The notes below the pieces were generated by a model. It saw nothing but the letters and a program-made list of their open reading frames with translations. It was not told the DNA's origin and searched no databases. 64,000 nt of DNA from the NCBI GenBank assembly GCA_917880885.1, contig OU862928.1, positions 37,622,962 through 37,686,961 on the forward strand, written 5' to 3'. Below are positions 54,537 to 64,000 of this stretch, one piece after another; the stretch's first letter is position 1; each line of letters starts with the position of its first letter. Source of the DNA: Limnephilus marmoratus (lineage: Eukaryota > Arthropoda > Insecta > Trichoptera > Limnephilidae). A program made the position numbers and the translations under genes.

Positions 54537-54679
54537 CTGCAAAAATACAGTTTTGGTCTTATCATCAAACAGTATTAATAGGTTTGCGTTTGCATGGTTG
54601 AATTCAAGAATCCGGCTTCGAGTGCATGTCTGCCGCCGTGCACCCCACAATATAAACATCTGCGGTTCCATGCCAACTC

Positions 54680-54856
54680 ATAAAGAAACCAACTCAGAAA
54701 CACCTCAGAAAGGTCATTAAAAGCTATGAAAAAATAATTTTAAAATAGCCGGTAACCCTAACCCAACTTAACCTATTTGAGCAATTTTTTTTATTTTTTT
54801 ATCATCACTCCTAATGACCTTTCTGAGGTGCTTCTGAGTTGGTTTCATTCTGAGTT
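54680..54856. repeat. Inverted repeat with ~40-bp arms
   Basis: GAAACCAACTCAGAAACACC...AGGTCATTA at 54683-54720 is mirrored by TAATGACCTTTCTGAGGTGC...GGTTTC at 54813-54851. The loop is ~90 bp and AT-rich. Probably a small MITE. Target duplication not found. Confidence 0.65.
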
Positions 54857-55202
54857 GTCTAGTCACCATCTATTAGTTAAGGCTGTCATACCAGCAAATC
54901 ATAATTTCGATTCCGACTGCACCGCTCACACATCAGCCGTTGCAAGCGGACGTTTTTGGAACTAGATTTCGTTCCGCTAGAAGCCGGGTTTCACGTACCT
55001 ATAGTTCACGCGAAGCTGGACCTACAGTATGGTTCAGATAAAGATGTTGAATTCTCGCTTCCAGAATTTTAATAAGTAGTAGTTATTTGTAATTTGTGTA
55101 TTGAAGTGCGTAGACATAAATAGATACATAAACACAGTAAGTATAAAGTAGATACCTACACAAAAAAACAATTTGTTATATTTTTTTAATATTTTGGTTT
55201 TT
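54857..55202. other. No recognisable feature
   Basis: No exon-like stretch upstream of the anillin exon here. Confidence 0.4.
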
Positions 55203-55440
55203 GTTTTTTCATTTTATTTTACGGCCATTAGAGTGGAAGAATTGAAACGTTACTTGAAATGGCTTTAGCCGTGTTTAGTGACCAGATCTGAAAAGTCAGG
55301 TACTTCCCCACCTCCATCTTCCCTAACTCCTTCCCCTCCCCCACTACCTTCAGCCTCACAACATACCCCAATTGGGGGTGATAGTCCCACTGGCTCCAGA
55401 CGGGAGCAGTTGGGACTCTTGTGCGGTATTCATGAAAAAA
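55203..55440 (+). mobile_element. SINE B, 5' truncated
   Basis: It starts at GAGTGGAAGAATTGAAACG and continues through CCCAATTGGGGGTGATAG to GCGGTATTCATGAAAAAAA. The head and linker are missing. Confidence 0.8.
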
Positions 55441-55499
55441 AGAGTACCTAATATTCAGTTGGATTGTAAAAAATATCTCATTTTGAAATATTTATTCGT

Positions 55500-55913
55500 G
55501 TGCATAATTTTTAATTTTATATTTATGTGAATACCGCACAAGAGACCCAAATGCTCCCGTCTGGAGCCAGTGAGACTATGACATGACTATGGGGTATAGT
55601 ATGAGGCAGAAGGTGGTGGGGAAGGGCAGGAGATGGGGAAGAGGAAGCGAAGAATTACTTGGCTATTCAGATCTGGTCACCAAACACGGCCAAAGTAATT
55701 TTTAGCAACGTTTCAATTCTGAATGGTGGTCTTACACCAGGGCGATACTAAAGTATCTTCCACTCTGGAACGTGACGCAAATATATTATTTTTATATGAA
55801 ATAACCCAAATTAGTCAAACAAAATTTATTTGCCCACGCCGGGATTCGATCCCACGACCTTCGGATTGCGAGTCAAGAGCCTTACCTCTTGACCACGCCG
55901 GCCGTCAATAAAT
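55500..55913 (-). mobile_element. SINE B, complete
   Basis: The minus strand has the head at 55842-55912 (B box GGATCGAATCCC), the linker, the body and the tail GCGGTATTCACATAAATATA. It is a mirror neighbour of the plus-strand copy just before it. Confidence 0.85.
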
Positions 55914-55920
55914 AGTATCA

Positions 55921-56513
55921 GTAATTTGGAAGGCGGGTATGGGTACCGCCGTCCCGGGAACCATGTATTGGATTATCAACACCGTACGGGTAGCCCGGGT
56001 TCATGGGGCGAGGTTTGTCAGGATCTCGGCGGCGGTGGAATCTGCCCCACCAACTACGTAGAAGGCCGGATCGGGAGAGACCTTTTTTTACAATCGCTCG
56101 ACACATTGCCTATCTCTTCTTTGGGGATGCTGTGTGAAGGTTCGTTTCAGGGAAAGGGAGGAGAGGATCTTCTGAGAAGGAAAGGGTATTAGGGGTGGGT
56201 AGAAATGTGGGGGTCAGCGTGTCCAGGAGAGCGGATGTATGAATCCATCCCTCCCACTGCGGTGCAAAGCGATGTTCCGAGAGAGTAAGGCTGGAGAAGT
56301 CAAAGGGACTCCCTCAACCACTTTCTCTAGATCCAACCTGCCATGCAGCTGGTGCGCAGACGCATCCGCCGCCAAGACCTGAAAAAACCTCACCCCATGA
56401 ACCCAGGCACCCCTGCTAGTCACCAAACGTTGCGAACCACTAAGGATGACCTACGGCAGACGTGTTGGTTATCAAAAAAATGGTTCCCGGGGCGGTGGTA
56501 CCCATACCCGATT
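55921..56513. mobile_element. Two SINE A copies in opposite orientation
   Basis: 55921-56090 is the 5' half on the plus strand (TTTGGAAGGCGGGTATGGG to TTGTCAGGATCTCGG). 56110-56513 is a long-form copy on the minus strand from TTTGGGGATGCTGTGTGAAG to CCCGGGGCGGTGGTACCC. They meet between 56090 and 56110. Confidence 0.7.
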
Positions 56514-56555
56514 CTCATGTTTGTTATTTTTGTAATACGAAAAATGGATATAAAA

Positions 56556-56916
56556 AAGCCTACCCCCCATCCCTCTCAACCCCCTCCCCCTCTCACCCCA
56601 CAACCTCTAACCACCCTCCACCCCCCCGCCTCTTTTACCCCCCCCCCCCCCTATATAAAAATCAATTGCTGTTTGTTAGTTTCACTAAAACTCGAGAACG
56701 GCTGGGCCGATTTAGCTGATTTTGGTTTTGAAATGTTTGTCGTAGTCCAGGAAAGGTTTAAACGTTGAGAAAATATGGAAAAGTTGCGAGGAAGATAGTA
56801 AAATCAACAATTTAATTCTCCCATATAAACTGTTCTACATACTTTCCTGTGAATTGCTAACCGTTCATCCGATTGCGATGAAACTTTGGTGAGTTGTTGT
56901 GAGCACGCCCGCAAAG
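56556..56916 (+). mobile_element. Helitron-like repeat, 5' part, split by EL2
   Basis: A C-rich tract, then TATATAAAAATCAATTGCTG, CGAGAACGGCTGGGCCGATT and CATCCGATTGCGATGAAACT, as at Helitron-like 5' ends. The sequence stops at AAAG where EL2 begins and resumes at 60712 (AAGGTTTCTGTATATACTGG), matching the uninterrupted version at 61639-61665. Confidence 0.6.
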
Positions 56917-57479
56917 TAGTCCAGTCAATAAATGCTCCAAAAGGAGGTGTAGAGTGCGTGAGCAGGGACCTAAGCGATTCCTCCAGAAACTTGTTTAGGG
57001 TGCTTAGGGTGTGAACATACTAAAAGTCCTGACGTCTTGGTTGTGAGCTAGGGGGAAGGGGGGGAGGGGGAGGTCCCAATTTTCGGGTTTCCGCTTATAT
57101 CTCAAAAACGGTGCGTCACACATGAAAATTTCCTAAGGATAAGTAAAAAAAGCTCATAAAATTATCTACAACTTTTATTCTTTACGTAATTTTCGAAATC
57201 ACGTCCATTTTTGACTTACACGCTCCACAAATGTAGATATTTTTGAAAAAAATTATTTTACCTCACATTTTTCATCAAACATTCCTTCATATCGTCTAAA
57301 ATATTCATCAAAGAAAGAAATTTATTTATAAGAAGTTGTAATAAATTTAATTCCCTTTTAGAATATATATACATATGCAAATAAGTCTCCAACCAGTAAA
57401 TATTTACAGCAATTTTAAGGTTTTGCGTAAAATGTCGTCATTTTCAGAAAAAGCTGTTTTTATCTTATTACTGACACAC

Positions 57480-59277
57480 CGACGTGCAACGACGATTATG
57501 CGACGCTCTTTTAGTAAGGCGTATGATCAGATATGACCATGGAAACCACATTGATGCTATCATTCAAAAGCCGAGAAGGCATAACAGGAGGCAGAGGTAT
57601 TTTGCACAATGTACTAGAAGTGGTTAGTTGGTATGAGCGCAACTCATGAGATCTGCACTTCCCTTGAAGAGTATTGTGGAGTCTTCACGTCCAGTAACAA
57701 CACAAGGACCTCGGACAAGCCCACCGAAGTAAAGATGCAGCAGACATTTTCAAACTCAGTCAGTGGTTTGATGCACATCCTCCCTTCCCACAAGCCAATG
57801 AAATAATGTCAATTCCCAATGTCTTCTGTCAGCTCGTCGATAAAAAATCACGATGAAAAGGTTGCAGTTGACCCAACATTTCTGTTTCACCGGATGTGTA
57901 TAAGCAAACGATCAGATGAGGATTTGAAGAAATTCTTTGAGTATGAGTTGGCCCCATTTCCCTTGGGATTCCCTTCAATGAAGGTGGGATGTGGAAGACA
58001 ACTAAATCTGTCCTGTACAGCTTATTCGAGAAAATTACCAAAAAACTGGTCTACTGTCTCAGGTGAACATAGTTGTGGACGGAAAATTTCTACTACACAG
58101 AGTAATTTGGCAAAAAGATGCCTTCCTTGTCACAATTTGTGATCGTTACATCAACTACGTCAACCACCACTATCCTGGATGACTCACACTGTGGTATTTG
58201 ATTGGTACCCAAACCCAGCCAACGGTACAAAATCACAATAACAGATGCGATGATACAGACTGAGAAGGTCAGCTGACATCAATTTGACTTGGAACACTTC
58301 AATACCCGTTAAAAAGGAAGATTTGTTATCCAATCCTACCAACAAAAGTAACTTCATCTCTTTACTACAGACGAAGCTTCGGGAGAATGGGATACAGACT
58401 CTTCAGGACATGATGCTGACTTCCTTGTTGTGAAGATTGCTGTGGAACATTCCTCTCACAGTTTTGTGAGAAGCTTTCACTTCCTTTTGATTGCTTCCAC
58501 TCCTCCCACCCAAGATATTCTGCTGCTGACAACGGACGAGGGAAAACCAAAACAATGCCACTGTCCATCCAAAAGATGCAGCACCGTGCATTTGAACACA
58601 TCCTGTTCTTACATTCATTTACCGGCTGCGTCACAACATCTGCAACTTTCAGGAGAAGCAAGGTGGGCTTCTCAAAATTGTACTTGGAGTCAGAATTCAT
58701 CAAGCAAGCGGCAATGATCTTTATAACCCCTCCTCTACTCACGGCGAGGTTGAAGAGGCTGGAAAGAAATGTTTCCTGAAATGGTATGCGGCGCCAAAAA
58801 GACAGACCTTCCTTAACCAGTACCGCTTTTAGTCGTTCACAGGGTTGGTGGCAAATATGAAGCCTGACATCAGCTCCCTCCCTCCAACAGAGAACGCAGT
58901 TAAACAGCATTCCCAGTGCACCGATTGAGCTGCCCCCTGAATAATGGGGGTGGAAACATGAAGGAGAGACCCTGATGCCAAATACAACAAAAGATCCACC
59001 AGCGCCGGAGGTCCTTCTAAATATGATATTTTGCCGCTGCACCAGGGATTGTGCAATTGGCAAATGTGGATGCCGAAAAGCAATGCTGACCTGTTCTGCA
59101 GCGTGTCTCCGAGTCTCCTGCCAAGGGAGATGCCTCAATAGCGTGCCTGTTGCCGAGGACGACGATGACGACGACATAGAGCCCATTCAGCAAGAACCAT
59201 CCAATACTGAGGATGAAGATGCCATGGATGAACAACGCTTGCGAGGACCCCCACGTCCAAGGAGGATGAGAATGTAA
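57480..59277 (+). pseudogene. PIN-like / CxC protein gene of EL2, broken
   Basis: This copy keeps coding sequence upstream of what EL1 has (HEICTSLEEYCGVF, EVKMQQTFSNS at about 57640-57770), then suffers a deletion of the LSRKD region and resumes at PMSSVSSSIK. Downstream are LFHRMCISKRSDED, YELAPFPL, a degraded acidic region, FTGCVTTSATFRRSK (the D of the GCDTTS motif is V) and the cysteine cluster at 59026-59140 with an acidic tail. Several frameshifts and stops make it inactive. Compared with EL1 it has an inserted residue pair in the cysteine cluster. Confidence 0.75.
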
Positions 59278-59406
59278 CATGATGTTATTGAGAACAGTGA
59301 TAACAATGAGATCTATAATTTTATGTGCTTAATGTAACGAAATAGAATAAACATTATAATTATAAAATACAATTATGTATTTTTCAAGTAATATGATTTT
59401 TACCTA

Positions 59407-60096
59407 AAGGGTCCGCCAAATAACTTTTTTTTTTTGAAAATGCTATAAAAAAAAAACTACTGAATATTTTCTCAAATTTCTTTTTTTATTTGAAAATACA
59501 ATCCTTCCGGTTAATAATGGAAAATAATTTCATTCAAATGGCTGCCTCGGCTGGCCATGCAGTAGCCTACACGATCGGTCCAATTTTTAAGTTGAAGCCA
59601 ACTGACCATCCAATGCGTTTTCACTTCGCTGAGTGGGCCTGCGATCGACTTACAGAAGATGCCGATTTTGCCAAAAAAATCATCTTTTCAGATGAAGCTC
59701 ATTTTGATCTTGGCGGGTATGTAAACAAGCAAAATTGTCGCATTTGGGGCACAGAAAACCCGCACGCATACATTGAAAAGCCGATATACCCAAAACGAGT
59801 CACTGTTTGGTGCGGATTTTGGTCCAGAGGCATAATTGGGCCATTTTTCTTCGAAAATGAGCAAGGAGTGGCGAAATTGGTGAAATACAGCTGCACACAA
59901 TCGATAATGTGCTTAAAAATTGGACCGATCGTGTAGGCTACTGCATGGCCAGCCGAGGCAGCCATTTGAATGAAATTATTTTCCATTATTAACCGGAAGG
60001 ATTGTATTTTCAAATAAAAAAAGAAATTTGAGAAAATATTCAGTAGTTTTTTTTTTATAGCATTTTCAAAAAAAAAAAGTTATTTGGCGGACCCTT
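59407..60096 (+). mobile_element. Mariner-family element, internally deleted, with 185-bp inverted repeats
   Basis: TA (59405-59406 and 60097-60098) flanks AAGGGTCCGCCAAATAACTT and its mirror. The repeats span 59407-59591 and 59912-60096. Between them one transposase piece is left: MRFHFAEWACDRL, then IIFSDEAHFDLGGYVNKQNC, RVTVWCGFW and GIIGPFFFENE. FSDEAHF and VTVWCGFW are core motifs of IS630/Tc1/mariner transposases (FSDE holds a catalytic D). The N-terminal helix-turn-helix and the last catalytic residue are deleted. Confidence 0.85.
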
Positions 60097-60711
60097 TATT
60101 TTATTTAATAACTGGTTTTAAAGTGTGGTCACACATATTATTAGGCGAACGAACAAGTGTTGTGTGTCAGTAATAAGATAAAAACAGCTCTTTCTGAAAA
60201 TGACAACATTTTACGAAAAAACTTCAAATTGCTGTAAATGTTGAACGGTTGAAGATAAATTTACATATGTCTATATATTCTAAAAGAAAATTAAATTCTT
60301 TACAACTTCTTTCGAATAAATTTTTTTCTTTGATGAATATTTTAGACGATATGAAGGAATGTTTGATGAAAAATGTGAGGTAAAATGATTTTTTTCAAAA
60401 ATATCTACATTTGTGGAGCGAATAACTCGAAAATGGCTGGGATTTCGAAAATTACGTATAGAATAAAAGTTGTAGATAATTTTATCAGCTTTTACTTATT
60501 ATCAAAAAATTTTCCTCTGCGGCGCACTGTTTTTGAGATATAAGCGGAAACCCGAAAATTGGGACCTCCCCCTCCCCCTCCCCCCCCTAGATCACCACCT
60601 AGACGTCAGGATTTTTAGTATGTTCACATCCTAAGCACCCTAAACAAGTTTCTGAAGGAATCGCTTAGGTCCCTGCTCACGCACTCTACACCCCCTTCCT
60701 TGACTGGACTA

Positions 60712-62053
60712 AAGGTTTCTGTATATACTGGTGAGCTCTGGCATTATGAAATTTGTATATAAAATTGCAATTGGTGCCACGCAAACTGTTTGAAAACTGA
60801 ATGTACCGGGAGTGAATGTATGGAATGCGGGAGGAGGTGGCGGATGGGAGAGGGGTGAAGGATGAGGGAGGGAAGGGGAGGGGGACAAGGGAGGGGAACT
60901 CGGGAGAGGGGGCCCGCGGGATGGGTTGGGGAGGGGAACCCGGGAGGTGGGAGGGGAACTCGGGAGGGGGGAGAGGAAAACGGGTGGGGGTTTAAGGGAT
61001 AGGGGAAGCGGGCGAGGGGAGTGAGGAGAGGGGAAGGGGACGTTGGAGAGGAAGGGGAGGCAGAAGGGGAACGGGACGAATGGGAAAGGACACGAGCTCT
61101 GGCATCATGAAATTTGTATAATAAAATTGCAATAAGTGGCACACGAGCTGTATGAGAACTGAATGTATCGGGAATGAATGTATGGAATGCAGGAGGGGGA
61201 GGGGAACCCGGGAGGGTGGAGGGGAACTCGGGAGGGGAGAGGGGAATTCGAGAGGGGGATCCGCGGGAGGGAGGAGGTGATTATGGGAGGGGGGAGGGGA
61301 ATTCGGGAGGGGGGATCGCGGGACGGAAAAGGGGGGGAGTAGAGTGAGGAGAAGGAAGGTGGAGGAGGAGTGGGAACGCGAAAGGGGAAGGGGACGCGGG
61401 AGAGGAAGGGGAAGGGGACGCGGGAGAGGAAGGGGAGGTGGAAGGTGAACGGGACGAATGGGAAAGGACGCGCAGGGAGAAACAATTTCGTTATTAAATG
61501 GCAAAGGTTGGTACCCGGCATATATAGAAATGCTAATAAATGAAAATGAATCGCCGAAATGTATGTACGCGCATAACTTCCGAACGACTACACCAAATTG
61601 GATAATTCTTTTTTTGTTGTGTTTGTTATTGCCAGGACAAGGTTTGTATATAACTACTGGTGAGCTCTGGCATTATAAAATGTGTATACTAAAAATTCAA
61701 TGGGTGGCACGTGAGCTGTTTGAAAACTAAATGTACCAGAACTGAATGTATGGAATGCGGGAGGGGGGATAGGAACTTGGGTATTGGTGCCGCGGGTGGA
61801 AAGGGACGGGAACCAGGGAGGGGGAGGGGAACCTGGGAGGGGGGAAGGGAATTCGTGAGGGGAGTTGGCGGGACGGGGGAAGAGGAGTGGAGTGGGGAGT
61901 CGGAAGGTGGAGGAGGCGGAGTGGGAACGTTTGAGGGGAAGGGGACGCGGGAGAGGAAGGGGAAGCGGAAGGTGAACGGGACGAATGGGAAAGGACACGC
62001 AGGGAGAAACAATTTTTTGTTGAACGGCATAGCAACGCATGCCGGGCACCAGC
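60712..62053 (+). mobile_element. Helitron-like purine-rich repeats, three tandem units
   Basis: GTGAGCTCTGGCATTATGAAA or its variants begin units near 60730, 61093 and 61661. Each continues with CTGAATGTATGGAATGCGGG, a 250-350 bp GGGGA-rich tract, GTGAACGGGACGAATGGGAA and CGCAGGGAGAAACAATTT. The last unit ends CATGCCGGGCACCAGCTAG before T. Long proline-rich frames on the minus strand (60744-62117) are composition artefacts. Confidence 0.65.
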
Positions 62054-62739
62054 TAGTATATAAATGAAAATGAATCGCCGAAATGTATGTACGCGCATAA
62101 CTTCCGAACCCATGCATGCCGGGTACCCGCTGTATATAATTTATTTATTTATTTATTTACGGACAAATAGTCCATTAACAATATAACAATAACACGAATA
62201 ACAAGCGAGCCTAAAGGCCCGACCCGCCTAGCAATTGATCACTGTTCGCATCGATTACCGTTCGCATGTCATTTTTTGTAACCAGCACCACTTTTCGTAA
62301 CAATCACCACTTTTCGTAACGATTCACCAGTTAACCCCATGTGTCGAGCATGCGTAAAGAAGTTTTACTTTAAAAAAATGGGGCATTTGGGACTCTTGTT
62401 TTTTGTATCGTATAATAAGGGACAAATAAAAACATTTATTTTTAAATATAAAACTTTTTGCATAAAAATATTCAATGAAAATGAAATTCGGTCAACCCTG
62501 TAGATTTTACGAACGTGAAACAAGGAATTCGTATGTATTTACATTTCGTTTCCAAAATATTATTTCAAACTGTTGTGATTCAGAGCGACGCGGACACGTC
62601 CTCGTCTGGCCACGTTTCGGACCGTAATGAACTGCGAAATTTTGTGTTTCGGCGCTATGATAAAATCGTCAAATGCGAAGCTGTTAATTAATTAAAATTA
62701 AATGCTTCCCAAAATTATTTTTCGGTCAAACTTATTTAT
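62054..62739. other. Repeat scraps, (TTTA)n and no gene
   Basis: 62062-62110 repeats ATGAATCGCCGAAATGTATG from 61545. 62140-62160 is (TTTA)n beside a probable LINE tail. 62270-62330 has ACCACTTTTCGTAACAATC in near-tandem. No coding sequence. Confidence 0.5.
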
Positions 62740-63190
62740 GATTTGTCAATAATGTCTTAGCACAATAAGTATGTAAAAAAATATGAAATATATTAGTTTA
62801 TAAGTGCGCAAATAAATACACAAATGGACCAATTTTCGTCAAGAAACACATGTACGTACATATTTTTTAATGATTTTATTGAAACTAAAATTAAAATTCT
62901 AATACATAACTTTGCTAGATAATGTATTGATTTATTTCACTGCATGATTACATTATTTGAAATGGGTGTGGTATAATACAAAAACTTTTTTGAAAATTTA
63001 ACAAATCTGCCAACGACCTATGGAATAACCTTATTATACTAAAAATTAAAAAAAATTCTAAAAATTTATTACATAACTATGCTAGATAAAAGAACAATCT
63101 TTCGAAATCCATTTATAATTTTTTGTGGAAAAGAGTCAATACGTCTAAAAACTTTTTTGAAAATGACATATTTCTGGGTTTCTCTACCTA
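62740..63190 (-). repeat. Second copy of the interior of the 49769-51422 hAT
   Basis: The minus strand aligns with 49995-50470 throughout (GTTATTCCATAGGTCGTTGG, CAATACATTATCTAGCAAA, TGTACGTACATGTGTTTC). The ends are not identified, so the extent of the element is unknown. Confidence 0.7.
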
Positions 63191-63204
63191 TGTCCTCTTA
63201 ATTA

Positions 63205-63460
63205 TTCAGGGTGGCCACAAAAAACGGATTTCAAAATTCCCTGATAATTCCAGGTTTTCCAGGGCAATTTTTACATTTTTCCCTGATATGTTTAATTTGA
63301 TATAAGGGGTTATCGTTCGTTAAATAATAAAGGGAATTACATCATCTATTGCATTTATTATTTCTTTGCATCACAATAATCTATTAAAAACAAAATACAC
63401 TTGTTACAAATTTATGATATTTCGCCTGAAGACTTTTTTCAAGCTTTTAAAACGATAAAG
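63205..63460. repeat. Possible MITE relic (CAGGGTGGCCACA)
   Basis: CAGGGTGGCCACAAAAAACG, then ATTCCCTGATAATTCCAGG and TTTTCCAGGGCAA resemble a common insect hAT-type MITE end. The mirror end was not found. Confidence 0.3.
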
Positions 63461-63462
63461 AT

Positions 63463-64000
63463 ATGATCATTAAAAAACTATCTAAAAATAGAATAAAAGG
63501 AAAGGCATTGAAACGGTTCAAGGATTATTTAACTAATAGATATCAAACCACAAAAGTGGGTGAGACAATTTCCGAACCAATGAAGATTACATTGGGAGTA
63601 CCACAAGAGTCTGTTCTCGGACCCATTCTTTTTATAATGTACATTAATGATATGGTAAAAGTATATGGCGAAAGTATGGCAGACGACGCATTGATATATA
63701 TAGTAGGAGAATATTATGAACTCATAGATAATGAATCATTTAAATTAAGACCTACATAATATATAAATATGGCTGAAGAAAAATAAACTGAAACTGAATG
63801 TAAACAAAACTAAATCTATGAACATTGGAAAACGAGTAACGTAAACAAAAAAAAAGACATATTGATGGACGGTGAAGTTTTGAAAGAAGTATTTGAAATT
63901 AAATATTGGGGAGTAATAATTGACTCCAAATTGACATTCGCTCAAAATACAAAACCAATTATTAAAAAGATTGCCAAAAAAATTTTGCTGTTGGGAAGAA
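63463..64000 (+). pseudogene. LINE reverse transcriptase, runs off the window
   Basis: The plus frame reads IKGKALKRFKDYLTNRYQ, LGVPQESVLGPILFIMYIND and SMADDALIYI (catalytic ADD, with M for the usual Y/F). After a frameshift at ~63757 it continues LKLNVNKTKSMNIGK, a stop, and EIKYWGVIIDSKLTFA. The GVPQGSVLGP and KLNVNKTK motifs identify a Jockey/CR1-type non-LTR reverse transcriptase. The endonuclease part is missing and the 3' end lies beyond 64000. Confidence 0.85.

Larger units (their letters stand above)
56917..60711 (+). mobile_element. Long-TIR DNA transposon EL2 carrying a PIN-like/CxC gene
   Basis: The termini TAGTCCAGT and ACTGGACTA are the same as EL1. The perfect 3-bp duplication AAG is at 56914-56916 and 60712-60714. 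Inverted repeats are 563 and 550 bp (56917-57479 and 60162-60711), ending inward at GACACAC. The PIN-like gene lies wholly between the repeats, unlike EL1. A mariner is nested at 59407-60096. Confidence 0.85.

Noticed and set aside
60744..62117. Long proline/serine-rich open frames on the minus strand
   Set aside because: They arise from purine-rich low-complexity tracts without stop codons; no start context, splice sites or family resemblance.

Overview
This is a stretch of insect nuclear genome that is mostly transposable elements. Lepidoptera fits best, because of the recurring TAGGTAGGTACC-type microsequence, the RTE and Helitron-like repeats and the abundant hAT-derived MITEs; another insect order is not excluded. 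There are no bacterial operons, rRNA genes, functional tRNAs or CRISPR arrays. The best-supported host gene is on the minus strand. Two exons with proper splice sites and compatible phase (54322-54536 and 48863-49381) match the N-terminal part of anillin, the cytokinesis scaffold. The 4.9 kb intron between them is packed with a hAT element, MITEs and SINEs.

Layout. 1-5 kb: a 3.3 kb transposon with ~960 bp terminal inverted repeats (EL1), then a hAT-like element. 6-14 kb: SINE pieces, a LINE cut by two DNA transposons, and two more LINE fragments. 14-16.4 kb: Helitron-like repeats and two hAT MITEs. 16.7-20.3 kb: a SINE split by a 3.2 kb TIR element that contains a second copy of itself, a LINE and another SINE. 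20.4-28 kb: three further hAT elements, one holding two inverted copies of an iteron-rich element. 28-36 kb: unclassified dispersed repeats interrupted by younger insertions. 36-43 kb: LINE 3' ends, a Helitron, another hAT and palindrome-rich MITEs. 44-48 kb: AT-rich and almost empty, with one mariner relic. 48.8-54.6 kb: the anillin exons. 55-64 kb: SINEs, a purine-rich Helitron-like tandem that hosts EL2 (the second long-TIR element), and a LINE running off the end.

The most interesting system is the EL1/EL2 pair. Both begin TAGTCCAGT and end ACTGGACTA, have inverted repeats of 550-960 bp, and are flanked by exact 3-bp duplications (ATA and AAG). Both carry decayed copies of one gene whose product has acidic motifs resembling a PIN-like nuclease and a C-terminal cysteine-rich CxC motif. 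I see no DDE transposase belonging to them; the only one inside EL2 belongs to a nested mariner. The gene family is common in invertebrate genomes as an 'uncharacterized protein', so the window suggests it is the mobilising gene of a little-described transposon superfamily.

Element boundaries rest on target-site duplications and inverted repeats read directly from the sequence. Family names rest on remembered protein motifs, since no search could be run.
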